64,000 nucleotides of DNA from Lachnotalea sp. AF33-28 (GCF_003477885.1 NZ_QUEE01000017.1:75323-139322), one strand, 5' to 3'; positions 45,866 through 54,752 are shown, counted from the stretch's first letter. Translations and numbers: made by a program. The notes: generated by a model not told the origin, from the sequence alone.

Positions 45866-45909
45866 GCACGCTGATGCGTGCGCAGGTCATCAACCTGCGG
45901 TTGGTGACA
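45866..45909 (+). other. Structured 5'-UTR module before pspA, related to palindrome copy 1
   Basis: Two hairpins lie in tandem: GCACGC-TGAT-GCGTGC (45866-45881) and GCAGGT-CATCA-ACCTGC (45882-45898), then GGTTGGTGACA. The same module occurs on the opposite strand at 8902-8946 as GCGCAC-TGAT-GTGCGC plus GCAGGT-CATCA-ACCTAGC. Two stem pairs differ by compensating changes while both loops are identical. It ends about seven bases before the ribosome site AAAAGGAGG of pspA, so it may affect translation. The rest of 45474-45928 shows only small hairpins near 45489-45527. Confidence 0.6.
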
Positions 45910-45928
45910 TGAAAAGGAGGGAAATACT

Positions 45929-46609
45929 ATGGGAATCATTCAAAGATTTGCCGATATTATGTCTGCAAACATCAATGCGCTGCTGGATAAGGCAGAGGAT
46001 CCTGCAAAAATGATCGATCAGTATCTTCGCAATCTGGAGAGCGATCTGGGCAAAGTAAAGGCGGAGACGGCTGCGGTGATGGCAGAGGAGACCAGATCCA
46101 AGAGAGAGCTGCAGGAGTGTGAAGAAGAGATCGCCAAGATGCAGACCTATGCGGAGAAGGCCGTTATGGCTGGCAACGACAGCGATGCGAAGACATTTTT
46201 AGAGAAGAAAGCTTCTCTGACAGAGAAAAAAGCCTCCTTGGAGCAGACTTATCAGGTGGCGGCGGCCAATGCTGCCAAGATGAAACAGATGCATGACAAG
46301 CTGGTATCCGACATTGCTTCTCTCAACTCCAGGAGAGACGCGATCAAAGCTAAGGTTCAGGTAGCCAAAACGCAGGAGAGGCTGAATAAGCTGGGCTCCA
46401 GCATCAACGGCGCGGCGGATAACTTAAACGCTTTTGACCGCATGGAGGCAAAGGCGAACAAGATGCTGGACGAAGCCAACGCTATGGCGGAGCTGAATCA
46501 GTCCGCAGAGGAAAGCGACATAGACAATCTGGCTGCCAAATACGACAGTGAACCCAGCAGCGAGGTCGATGACGAACTGGCTGCTTTGAAAGCAAAATTA
46601 GGGAAATAA
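45929..46609 (+). CDS. pspA: PspA/IM30-family membrane stress protein
   Basis: 226 residues, ATG 45929 after AAAAGGAGGG. Starts MGIIQRFADIMSANINALLDKAEDPAKMIDQYLRNLESDLGKVKAETA, the PspA/Vipp1 signature with its amphipathic N-terminal helix, followed by a long coiled coil (about 30-185) and an acidic tail. It belongs to ESCRT-III-like proteins that bind damaged cytoplasmic membranes. The SPFH/zinc-ribbon gene follows 18 bases downstream, an arrangement known from the Bacillus ydjFGHI operon. Confidence 0.93.
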   Translation: MGIIQRFADIMSANINALLDKAEDPAKMIDQYLRNLESDLGKVKAETAAVMAEETRSKRELQECEEEIAKMQTYAEKAVMAGNDSDAKTFLEKKASLTEKKASLEQTYQVAAANAAKMKQMHDKLVSDIASLNSRRDAIKAKVQVAKTQERLNKLGSSINGAADNLNAFDRMEAKANKMLDEANAMAELNQSAEESDIDNLAAKYDSEPSSEVDDELAALKAKLGK

Positions 46610-46627
46610 TAACAGGAGCGTAATACG

Positions 46628-47608
46628 ATGGGATTATTCGGAGGACAATTTGCCAATGTCGTTGAGTGGGAAGAATACAGAGACGACGTGATCTTTTGGA
46701 AATGGCAGAACCGGGAGATCAAAAAGGGCAGCAGGCTGATTATTCATCAGGGACAGGATGCCATTTTCCTGTATAACGGCAAGGTGGAAGGCATATTTAC
46801 CGATGAAGGGAGCTTTGACATCGAGTCCGACATCATACCGTTTTTATCCACATTAAAAGGCTTTAAATTTGGTTTTAACAGCGGCCTTCGGGCGGAAGTG
46901 CTGTTCATCAATACGAAAGAATTTACGGTGAAGTGGGGCACAAAGAATGCCATCAACCTGCCCGCGCAGGGTATGCCCGGCGGGCTTCCGATCCGTGCCT
47001 TCGGCACCTTCAACATGAAAGTGTCCGACTATCTGAACCTGATTGAGAAGATAGCCGGCGTGAAGCAGATGTACACTGTGGACAATGTGAAGGAACGGGT
47101 AATGTCCATGCTGGATCAGCTGCTGATGAAGTGGATCGTGAAGGAAGGAAAGGATATGTTCAACCTGCAGGCCAATGCCTTTGATATTTCCAGAGGCATC
47201 TGTGAGGATCTGGACATGGAGATGAGCAAGATCGGCCTGACGATCACGGGATTCTCCATCCAGAGCGTTTCCTATCCCGACAACATCCAGAAAATGGTGG
47301 AAAAGAACGCGGCCAACAGCATGATCGGCGATATGGACACCTATCAGAGGGTGGCGATGACCGATGCCATGGCCAAAGGCGGCAGAGGTTCCAGCGTGGC
47401 GGCCGATATGGCAGGCCTGCAGATGGGCATGGCCATGGGCCAGCAGATGGTGAACCAGATGCAGAACGGCGGCAATGCGCAGAATGCGGGCGGCTCACAA
47501 AACGGCGGCGCGGCAGCTTCCGGCGGGACCGTGAATTTCTGTCCAAACTGTGGAGCGAAAGCCGAGGGGGCGAATTTCTGCCCTGCCTGCGGACAGAAGC
47601 TTAAATAA
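46628..47608 (+). CDS. SPFH-domain protein with C-terminal zinc ribbon (YdjI-like)
   Basis: 326 residues, ATG 46628 after AGGAG. The N-terminal SPFH-like domain spans about 20-215 (QNREIKKGSRLIIHQGQDAIFLYNGKVEG...). A Gly/Met/Asn-rich linker (about 250-298) leads to a zinc ribbon with two CxxC pairs (CPNC and CPAC) at the end. In Bacillus the homologue works with the PspA paralogue in membrane stress. Expected to bind the inner face of the membrane through PspA. An imperfect terminator hairpin follows at 47648. Confidence 0.85.
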   Translation: MGLFGGQFANVVEWEEYRDDVIFWKWQNREIKKGSRLIIHQGQDAIFLYNGKVEGIFTDEGSFDIESDIIPFLSTLKGFKFGFNSGLRAEVLFINTKEFTVKWGTKNAINLPAQGMPGGLPIRAFGTFNMKVSDYLNLIEKIAGVKQMYTVDNVKERVMSMLDQLLMKWIVKEGKDMFNLQANAFDISRGICEDLDMEMSKIGLTITGFSIQSVSYPDNIQKMVEKNAANSMIGDMDTYQRVAMTDAMAKGGRGSSVAADMAGLQMGMAMGQQMVNQMQNGGNAQNAGGSQNGGAAASGGTVNFCPNCGAKAEGANFCPACGQKLK

Positions 47609-47647
47609 GCCTGCAGCATAAGAACCTGTTAGTTGTTTACAAACATA

Positions 47648-47707
47648 AATCCAACCGGAGTGCGGGGGAAGGTTACAGAATGTCCGCCGGCTCCGATTGG
47701 ATTTTTT
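47648..47707 (+). terminator. Terminator after the pspA operon
   Basis: AATCCAACCGGAG (47648-47660) pairs imperfectly with CTCCGATTGGATT (47691-47703), with an inner CGG/CCG pairing, followed by TTTTTT. Confidence 0.65.
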
Positions 47708-47798
47708 GGCGGAAAAGAGACGGGCCGTTCATTTGGCGAATCAGCACACCGGATAAAAGTCAGGCCGTCCATGCCGGCATACAGATGGGAGAAGTAAA

Positions 47799-50579
47799 AT
47801 GAGTATATATGATACCTTAAATCCGATGCAGAGAGAGGCCGTATTTACAACGGAAGGCCCGGTGCTGATTCTGGCCGGCGCCGGTTCCGGCAAGACCAGA
47901 GCCTTAACGCACCGGATCGCTTATTTAATAGAAGAAAAGAAGGTGAATCCCTGGAACATTCTGGCCATCACCTTTACGAATAAGGCCGCCGGCGAGATGA
48001 GGGAGAGGGTGGACAGCCTGGTGGGCTTCGGCTCCGAGAGCATCTGGGTGGCGACCTTTCACTCCACCTGTGTGCGGATGCTCCGCCGTCACATCGAATA
48101 TCTGGGCTACAGCACCAATTTCACCATCTATGACGCGGACGATCAGAAGACCCTGATCCGCCAGGTCATGAAAAAGCTGGATATCGATCCCAAGATGTAC
48201 AAGGAAAAATCCATGCTAAGCTACATATCTTCAGCGAAAGACCAACTGATCTCCCCGGAGGAGTTCTCCGTCAAGGCTGCGGGAGACTTCCGCAAGACCA
48301 AGATCGCCGACATCTACTGCGAGTATCAGGACCAGCTGAAGAAAAATAACGCGCTGGACTTTGACGATCTGATCATAAAGACCGTGGAACTGCTGAAAAG
48401 CAATCCGGATGTCCTGGACTATTATCAGAACCGCTTCCGCTACATCATGGTGGATGAGTATCAGGATACCAACACGGCCCAGTTTGAGCTGGTGCGCCTT
48501 CTGGCGTCCCGGGAAAAGAACCTGTGCGTGGTGGGCGACGACGATCAGTCCATATACAAGTTCCGCGGAGCCAACATAGAGAATATACTGAATTTTGAGG
48601 AAAGCTTCCCGGGGGCCAAGGTCATCAAGCTGGAGCAGAACTACCGCTCCTCCCAGAATATCCTGGATGCCGCCAACGGAGTGATCAGGCACAATATAGG
48701 CAGAAAAGAGAAAAAACTGTGGACGGAAAACGGCGAAGGAACCCTGGTGAAACTGCGCCAGTTCGACACTGCCGAGCTTGAAGCCGCGGCGGTGATAAAC
48801 GAATTACAGGCCGCACGCGATCAGGGGCTGCCCTATAAGGATATGGCGGTGCTCTACCGCACTAACGCCCAGTCCCGTCTCCTGGAAGAGCGCTGCGTCA
48901 ACACCGGCATCCCCTACCGATTGGTGGGCGGTGTAAACTTCTATCAGAGAAAAGAAATCAAAGATATTCTCTGCTATCTGAAAACAGTGGATAACGGCAT
49001 GGATGATCTGGCCGTACAGAGGATCATCAACGTGCCCAAACGCGGCATCGGGGCCACCTCGATCAGCAAGGTGATCGCATTTGCCGCTGCCAATGAGATG
49101 AGCTTTTACGATGCGCTCAAAGAGGCACAGATCATACCGGGCCTTGGAAGGGCATCCGCAAAGATCGAGGGCTTCGTATCCCAGATTCAGTCTTTCCGCA
49201 GCAAGGTGGAATACTTAAGCATCGCGGATCTGATTCGGGATATTCTTGAAACCACGGGCTATCAGAAGGAACTCACTGACGAAGATACCGTAGAGGCCCA
49301 GGCCCGCATCGAAAACATCGACGAACTGGTAAACAAAGCGGTGGATTACGAAAAAACCACCGAGGACAGCAGCTTAAGCAGCTTTCTGGAAGAGGTGGCT
49401 CTGGTTGCGGATATCGACAGCCTGGACGAATCCGATGACCGTGTGGTCTTAATGACGCTGCACAGCGCCAAGGGCCTGGAGTTTGAAAAGGTAATCCTAA
49501 GCGGCATGGAGGACGGCCTGTTCCCCAGCAGCATGTCCATCAATTCCGATGATCCCACGGATCTGGAAGAGGAGCGCCGCCTGGCCTATGTGGGGATCAC
49601 CCGTGCCAAAAAGGAGCTGACTATCACCGCCGCCAGGCAGCGCATGGTAAACGGCGAGACCAGATGGTCGAGACTGTCCCGGTTCATCGATGAGATACCG
49701 CCGCATCTTTTAAAGGAACAGGATGAGTCTTCAGTCTTTAAGATCAAAAGCTTAAGCGGCTTATCCCGGGAAGAGCTCGAAAAGAGAAAGCGTCAGGCGT
49801 ATGAGGACAGTCTGTTTGAGTCTTACTTCGGATCCGTCCCGGATGACGCCTTCGATCTGGATGGCGGCAGAGATCCGGTTTCTGGAGATAGTTCAAAGAA
49901 GAAACAGTCCCGCTGGGCCGCCGTGCCGCCCGATGAGTCCTGGTGGCCGCAAGAGGAGGAATCCTCACTGAAACGCAGAAAATCGGGATTTGGAGAGTCA
50001 CGGTTTGCAGCGGGTGAGGGGGGAGAAGCCCAGGAAACGGCATTTGGTAAAACTGGGTTTTCAAAATCTCCGTTTTCGAGAAATACGTTTGGCGGCGATG
50101 ATTCAGATGAAAATCCGTTTTTGGATGATCCTTCATCGGGAGATCCGGCAACGGGAGATCCGTCGTCGGAGAGGGTACCGGGTTCATTCAGCCGTATGGG
50201 AGCTTCCGGCCAGGCGTTTTCCGGTTCTTTTGCCGCGGGTGCGGGAAGAGGTGTAGGTGCAGGAAGGGGCGTCGGTGCGGGAAGGGGTGCCGGTGCAGAA
50301 AGGGGTGCCGGTGGGCGCGGCAGCGCGGCAGCGAGTCCCTATGCGGCTCCGGGGGCTAATTTCGGAGGCGCCTATATCGGCAAGCAGTTTACCGTGAACC
50401 GCGAGAGCAGCCTGGATTACGGAGTGGGAGACCGGGTGCGCCATGTGAAATTCGGAGAGGGCATGGTGACGGATATCCTGGACGGTGAACGTGATTATGA
50501 GGTGACCGTGGATTTCGATAAGGTGGGGACGAAGAGGATGTTCGCTTCATTTGCGAAATTGAAAAAGGTCGAGGAGTAG
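47799..50579 (+). CDS. pcrA: UvrD/PcrA-type ATP-dependent DNA helicase with an extended disordered tail
   Basis: 926 residues, ATG 47799 after GGGAGAAG. All SF1A motifs are visible: Q-motif LNPMQREAV, Walker A AGAGSGKT, Ia ITFTNKAAGEMRER, II VDEYQDTN, III GDDDQSIYKFRGA, IV LEQNYRSSQNIL, V LMTLHSAKGLEFEKVIL, VI RRLAYVGITRAKKEL. It unwinds DNA in repair and clears replication obstacles. After residue about 655 there is an unusual Ser/Asp/Gly-rich stretch and a repeated GAGRGVGAGRG region (about 814-840) before the C-terminal Tudor-like RNA-polymerase-binding domain (YGVGDRVRHVKFGEGMV). Family members usually have about 720-760 residues, so about 170 are extra. Confidence 0.95.
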   Translation: MSIYDTLNPMQREAVFTTEGPVLILAGAGSGKTRALTHRIAYLIEEKKVNPWNILAITFTNKAAGEMRERVDSLVGFGSESIWVATFHSTCVRMLRRHIEYLGYSTNFTIYDADDQKTLIRQVMKKLDIDPKMYKEKSMLSYISSAKDQLISPEEFSVKAAGDFRKTKIADIYCEYQDQLKKNNALDFDDLIIKTVELLKSNPDVLDYYQNRFRYIMVDEYQDTNTAQFELVRLLASREKNLCVVGDDDQSIYKFRGANIENILNFEESFPGAKVIKLEQNYRSSQNILDAANGVIRHNIGRKEKKLWTENGEGTLVKLRQFDTAELEAAAVINELQAARDQGLPYKDMAVLYRTNAQSRLLEERCVNTGIPYRLVGGVNFYQRKEIKDILCYLKTVDNGMDDLAVQRIINVPKRGIGATSISKVIAFAAANEMSFYDALKEAQIIPGLGRASAKIEGFVSQIQSFRSKVEYLSIADLIRDILETTGYQKELTDEDTVEAQARIENIDELVNKAVDYEKTTEDSSLSSFLEEVALVADIDSLDESDDRVVLMTLHSAKGLEFEKVILSGMEDGLFPSSMSINSDDPTDLEEERRLAYVGITRAKKELTITAARQRMVNGETRWSRLSRFIDEIPPHLLKEQDESSVFKIKSLSGLSREELEKRKRQAYEDSLFESYFGSVPDDAFDLDGGRDPVSGDSSKKKQSRWAAVPPDESWWPQEEESSLKRRKSGFGESRFAAGEGGEAQETAFGKTGFSKSPFSRNTFGGDDSDENPFLDDPSSGDPATGDPSSERVPGSFSRMGASGQAFSGSFAAGAGRGVGAGRGVGAGRGAGAERGAGGRGSAAASPYAAPGANFGGAYIGKQFTVNRESSLDYGVGDRVRHVKFGEGMVTDILDGERDYEVTVDFDKVGTKRMFASFAKLKKVEE
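50238..50309 (+). repeat. Four 18-bp tandem repeats inside pcrA
   Basis: Units at 50238, 50256, 50274 and 50292, each like GGTGCGGGAAGGGGTGCC, encode the GAGRGV/GAGRGA/GAERGA hexapeptides. The unit length is a multiple of three, so copy number can vary without a frameshift. Confidence 0.85.
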
Positions 50580-50914
50580 AGACGGGAAACATTGTCGTAA
50601 GAGCAGCCGACGGAACTGATGCCGGGAGAATAAAATCATGTGGAAACAGGATACTAATACTGTGGATAGCAGGGGTTAATTCGGGCGGTTGTGTGGGTAA
50701 GGGTATTCGGTATACGCTCTGTATGGAAGAAAAAGGTTCGCTTAGCGCCAAGTTTCACATCGGATGGATCTACGGTGCTTCCTGACCGGCTGTTACGGTC
50801 AAAATCGGTCACAAAGATGCACGGTCTTAGCTGCTATGATAAATTATTTGGGCAGAGAATGTATGACTAAATGGGAGTGGAATTTAAATTTTCATTTGAG
50901 ACGATAGTTACTGT

Positions 50915-51050
50915 ATCCCTTGAAGCCCGCCGGTACTTATGCTGTGTATTTTACAGCATTAGTACCGTTGTGCGCTTCACGGAGCGAGAGTGCGTCCCCG
51001 TGAGGAATATACCCTGCCCTGTCTTGCGCGGGAATTTTACGGTAACTGTG
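50915..51050. repeat. Modular hairpin element, copy 3
   Basis: Begins ATCCCTTGAAGCCCGC as copies 1 and 2. The hairpin CGGTACTTATGCTGT / ACAGCATTAGTACCG (50931-50967) has the same GTATTTT loop as copy 2 but a re-paired stem. The right half GCGCTTCACGGAGCGAGAG...ACCCTGCCCTGTCTTGCGCGGGAA matches the reverse complement of copy 1. The remaining parts of the 865-bp gap 50580-51444 show no supported gene. Confidence 0.8.
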
Positions 51051-51444
51051 AACAGGCGATAAATTTTTGTGGCTAAGTTTTATGGATAGATATAGTAAAT
51101 TCCGTTAAAGGATGATATAATAATACCTATCTGGAAACGATATAGGAAGTGATGCCGTTTTTGACAGACATTTCATTTTCATAGAGTGTGTTTCCGCTGG
51201 ATAAAATATTCATAGTCATTCCCCATAAGCCTGAGGGACTATATCAGGCGGCGGGATATGCACAGGAGCGCATGGCAGGCATTTGAAATCGGTAAGAGGA
51301 TTTTATAAAATGAAAATGTGCACTTCTGTTCTAAAGCATACAGATATTGTTGTTATGCTGTAACGGCATAAGAGACGGCAGTATTTTAAAACACGGAGCA
51401 GTTCAGGCAGCATGTACTCAATGAAACTGCGGAAAGGGGTATCG

Positions 51445-51747
51445 ATGCTGGATCAGATTCAGAAAGGATGGAAGACAGAAATGGGTAAATTAGAAGAATT
51501 GATAAGCGCAACAAAGCTGAACGACTTTTTAAAGAAAAATGAAGAGCAGGAAAAGAAGAAAACCGTCATTTTATGGGTTTTCGCAATCGTTGGTGCCGTA
51601 GCGGCCGTAGCGGCTATCGCATATGCCGTATACCGCTTCCTGACACCGGATTATCTGGAAGACTTTGAAGACGATTTCGATGATGATTTTGACGATGACT
51701 TTTTTGAAGACGACGATGATGAACTCTTCGAAGACGAGGACGAATAA
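51445..51747 (+). CDS. Small single-pass membrane protein with polyacidic tail
   Basis: 100 residues from ATG 51445, AAGGGG five bases upstream; the extension from 51412 is not needed. A soluble helical N-terminus (about 1-45, with basic residues before the membrane), one membrane helix (about 49-68, VILWVFAIVGAVAAVAAIAYAVY) and a tail of about 30 residues that is nearly all Asp, Glu and Phe. The positive-inside rule suggests the N-terminus is cytoplasmic and the acidic tail outside. Similar small proteins occur in Lachnospiraceae, but I cannot assign a function. Confidence 0.7.
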   Translation: MLDQIQKGWKTEMGKLEELISATKLNDFLKKNEEQEKKKTVILWVFAIVGAVAAVAAIAYAVYRFLTPDYLEDFEDDFDDDFDDDFFEDDDDELFEDEDE

Positions 51748-51798
51748 TCATCGGATGAGTTTCCCATGAGACTGATGTTTCAGCGATAGAACACAGGG

Positions 51799-51851
51799 GC
51801 AGACCCCATGTGCCGCCAGGAGGGGCACATGGGGTCTGCTTTTGCGTTTTT
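51799..51851 (+). terminator. Strong rho-independent terminator
   Basis: A perfect 16-base stem 51799-51814 / 51824-51839 followed by TTTTGCGTTTTT, ending the small membrane-protein transcript. Confidence 0.88.
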
Positions 51852-52201
51852 GTGTTCGGAATTAGGCGGTCAATGTTCATGGCGTTCACGGCTATACTCT
51901 GCCCCGCACTGCGCTGCTTGACCGGCAGCCGCCAACAGTAACATAAGGCGGTGGGGATTATGAGGATTATAATGTATATTGTCGATATAGGTTGAAAGAT
52001 GTAAGGAATGTATGGTATAATTTGTAAATAGATTCCATAGCAATAGGCGGTATTAGAAGAATGAGGGACAAAGATAAGCAAATGAGGTACAAATTGATTG
52101 TTTGAAAAAATATAATGGAGAAATGAATATATTTAAGAATATTTTAGATATGCGGTATTACGAGGCGGCGACACTAATTTTTATGACTTTCCCTCCAGTA
52201 A
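51852..52201. other. Gene-free stretch with a decayed repeat
   Basis: Only a degraded copy of the hairpin-family arm is seen: TATACTCTGCCCCGCACTGCGC near 51892-51913, resembling ATACCCTGCCCTGCCTTGCGC of copies 1 and 3. No gene or strong signal was found. Confidence 0.4.
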
Positions 52202-52298
52202 AATTTCAATCCACGTTACCGCGTGATAGCAACAATCAATAGATGATATGAACTCAAGACAGCAACAATTTCGGTCCACTTCGACCCAATCTATCATG
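52202..52298 (-). CRISPR. Possible CRISPR relic (type I-C-like repeat and one degenerate repeat)
   Basis: On the minus strand 52233-52203 reads as a 31-base unit ending in CGTGGATTGAAAT, the hallmark end of type I-C repeats. Its 5' part can form GTTGCT / GGTAAC pairing. A degenerate copy of the same end (AATTTCGGTCCAC in plus orientation, from 52267) starts 65 bases away, the period expected for a 32-base repeat plus 33-base spacer. There are only two units and no cas gene in the window, so this is a relic at best; chance similarity is possible. Confidence 0.35.
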
Positions 52299-52424
52299 AG
52301 GCCGTGACAGATTGCCACAGATGTCTCATGGGAACGTTAGAGATATTCAATCATATATGCAAATAGATGATAAGCAGTATATTTGTATACAGTATTAAAA
52401 TATTACATTTTTTGTGCTATATTT

Positions 52425-52460
52425 CCTCTGTATTATGTCCCCTCTGTATTATATCCCCTC
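52425..52460 (+). repeat. Short tandem repeat, 16-bp unit
   Basis: CCTCTGTATTATGTCC (52425-52440) and CCTCTGTATTATATCC (52441-52456), then a partial third unit CCTC. Non-coding, upstream of the rRNA methyltransferase. Confidence 0.7.
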
Positions 52461-52593
52461 AATAGGGAAGAGGCAGATCTGCCAAACGGATGCTTGATCA
52501 TTATACAGCTTTAGAAACAAGAGGATAAAGTCTCAACTGGCTGTTGGGCGCTGAAACCCTCCACTTATATATTAGGAGCAGAAAGGAAAAGTT

Positions 52594-53988
52594 ATGAAAA
52601 AAGGTGAAGTTTTTGAAGGTATTATAGAGAAAACAGAATTTCCGAATAAGGGAATTTTACATATAGAGGATCGCAAAATTTTGATTAAGAATACCCTTCC
52701 AGGCCAGAAGATCCGTTTTTCGGTCTTCAAAATACGAAAGGACAGAGCGGAAGGCCGTATACTGGAGATAATCGAGAAATCTTCTACGGAAACCGTACAG
52801 GATGTCTGCCAGCATTTTGGCAGCTGCGGAGGATGTTTGTACCGCACACTGCCCTATGATCAGCAGCTAAAGCTAAAGGAAACTCAGGTAAAAGAACTTT
52901 TAGAGGCGGTTGTACCGAATCTGGATTTTGAAGGAATATCCGGAAGTCCCTGTGAATGCGGTTATCGGAATAAGATGGAATTTTCTTTTGGAGATGAGTT
53001 TAAGGATGGGCCGCTGGCGCTGGGCATGCATAAACGGGGAAGCTTTTATGATATCGTAACGGTGTCCGACTGTCGGATTGTGGACGAAGATTACAGAAAA
53101 ATACTGAATTACACAAGAGAATATTTTCAGAGCACTGGCCTGCCCTTTTATAAAAAGCTGCAGCATACCGGCTATCTGCGTCACCTTCTGGTCCGCAAGG
53201 CGGCGAAAACCGGCGAGATTATGGTGGTTCTGGTGACAACCAGCCAGTGGGAAGAGGAGAAATACGGCGGGCAAAGTCAACTGCTGGAAGCCTATGCCAC
53301 CGGATTAAGAGAACTCGAATTGCAGGGAATCTTAACAGGGATCCTCCATACGGTAAACGACAGTCTGGCTGATGTTGTCCAGAGCGACAGCACCGAGATC
53401 CTATGGGGCAGGGATTACATCATAGAAGAACTGCTGGGACTGTCCTTTAAAATCACGCCATTTTCCTTCTTTCAAACCAATTCACTGGGTGCGGAAGTTC
53501 TGTACAGTAAAGTCAGAGAGTATATCGGTGATACAAAAGGGCGCCTGGTCTACGATTTGTACAGCGGTACGGGAACGATAGCTCAGATTCTGGCCCCGGT
53601 GGCCGATAAGGTGATCGGAGTAGAGATCGTTGAAGAGGCTGTAGCAGCGGCAAGAGAAAATGCCGGACTCAACGGTCTTGCTAACTGCCGCTTCATTGCC
53701 GGCGATGTTTTGAAAGTACTCGATGAGATAGAGGAAAAACCGGATCTGATCATACTGGATCCACCGAGGGAAGGGATCCATCCGAAGGCCCTGCCAAAGA
53801 TTATTGGGTACCAGGTGGAGCGGATTGTGTATGTGTCGTGCAAGCCGACTAGTCTGGTGAGAGATTTGGAAGTGCTGCAGGCGAATGGGTATGAAGTGGT
53901 GAAGGGGTGTGCGGTGGATATGTTTCCGGGGGCGGGGCATGTGGAGACAGTAATACAGATGCGGAATTGTGGTTTGAAGGAAAAATAA
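52594..53988 (+). CDS. rlmD: 23S rRNA (uracil-5-)-methyltransferase, RlmD/RlmCD family
   Basis: 464 residues, ATG 52594 after AGAAAGGAAAAG. A TRAM domain (about 1-60) is followed by an iron-sulphur cysteine set (CQHFGSCGGC at about 73-82), an insertion domain, and the methyltransferase core: LVYDLYSGTGTIAQ (SAM motif I), FQTNSLGAE, LDPPREGIHPK and the catalytic IVYVSCKPTSLVRDL. It methylates uridine in 23S rRNA. Which uridine (or both, as in RlmCD) cannot be told. Confidence 0.92.
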   Translation: MKKGEVFEGIIEKTEFPNKGILHIEDRKILIKNTLPGQKIRFSVFKIRKDRAEGRILEIIEKSSTETVQDVCQHFGSCGGCLYRTLPYDQQLKLKETQVKELLEAVVPNLDFEGISGSPCECGYRNKMEFSFGDEFKDGPLALGMHKRGSFYDIVTVSDCRIVDEDYRKILNYTREYFQSTGLPFYKKLQHTGYLRHLLVRKAAKTGEIMVVLVTTSQWEEEKYGGQSQLLEAYATGLRELELQGILTGILHTVNDSLADVVQSDSTEILWGRDYIIEELLGLSFKITPFSFFQTNSLGAEVLYSKVREYIGDTKGRLVYDLYSGTGTIAQILAPVADKVIGVEIVEEAVAAARENAGLNGLANCRFIAGDVLKVLDEIEEKPDLIILDPPREGIHPKALPKIIGYQVERIVYVSCKPTSLVRDLEVLQANGYEVVKGCAVDMFPGAGHVETVIQMRNCGLKEK

Positions 53989-54063
53989 AAGGTTAAACCA
54001 CAAGATATAGTGGTTTTTGGCGAAAAACGGGGGGGGGGAAACGGGCAGAAATTGGCCGATTAT

Positions 54064-54341
54064 GGAGGCTGCTGAAAAAGTACGTCTCTAACGAAGAGGC
54101 TGATAAACCATTTATATCAACCTCTTCAGTTTTTTATATTCATCGTCGAATACAGTGGGTTAAACCTACATTTTTTAGCTTTTTCCTTTCCTAAGACTTT
54201 GTTTCGTTTGTAGTTAGTGAAAAAGAGCGTACTTGCCCCTTGGATGGTTATTCCCAGCTTTCCATATCCGCTCGCTATTTTATATCCATGTTGACTTTTT
54301 AGTTCCCAATTTTTCGCTTTTGGGACTTTTCAGCAGCCTCC
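54064..54341. mobile_element. 278-bp MITE-like element with target duplication
   Basis: Terminal inverted repeats GGAGGCTGCTGAAAAAGT (54064-54081) and ACTTTTCAGCAGCCTCC (54325-54341). The element is flanked by GATTAT at 54058-54063 and 54342-54347, a 6-bp target duplication. No full transposase is encoded. A minus-strand frame near the left end could be the decayed C-terminus of one (ends FDDEYKKLKRLI before a stop). It is probably mobilised in trans by an insertion sequence with similar ends. Confidence 0.8.
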
Positions 54342-54347
54342 GATTAT

Positions 54348-54752
54348 GACCCTATTTTTTGCCTTTCTATAGATGTGAGAGGTATTGGGTAGAAAGAATG
54401 CTAAAATTATGAGTGTAAATTTTCTTTATAAACTGGCGTTATATTAGGCTTATGGAAGGGCAAATAAAGTCTTTATTAAAGTATTGGCTTGCGGGCATTC
54501 ATCCACTGTCATTTTGGCGGACAATGTGGTGATGTGGAGCACGTGCTTTTACTTTGGAAATTTAATTTATAGCCCCCAAATCTATCACAACTAATCCTAA
54601 CTAATCCAAAAAATAACATCTATTTGGTAATGCGGTGATTATGTTTGCGATCCCATACAGAAAATTGATTGTTGTAAAGGATTCTGTTATGATAGATAAG
54701 TATATCTAAATCGTGTCGATTATCATTTCCTTTGCTAGCTAGTTTACTAGGT
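54348..54752. other. AT-rich gene-free stretch before the defence island
   Basis: No supported gene; a 60-codon minus-strand frame at 54620-54802 lacks a ribosome site. A small inverted repeat AATCG-TGT-CGATT at 54709-54721 lies just upstream of the island promoter and could be an operator for the Xre-type regulator. Confidence 0.4.

Noticed and set aside
50871..51062. 63-codon plus-strand frame
   Set aside because: It runs through the palindromic hairpin element and its composition follows the repeat; no ribosome site.
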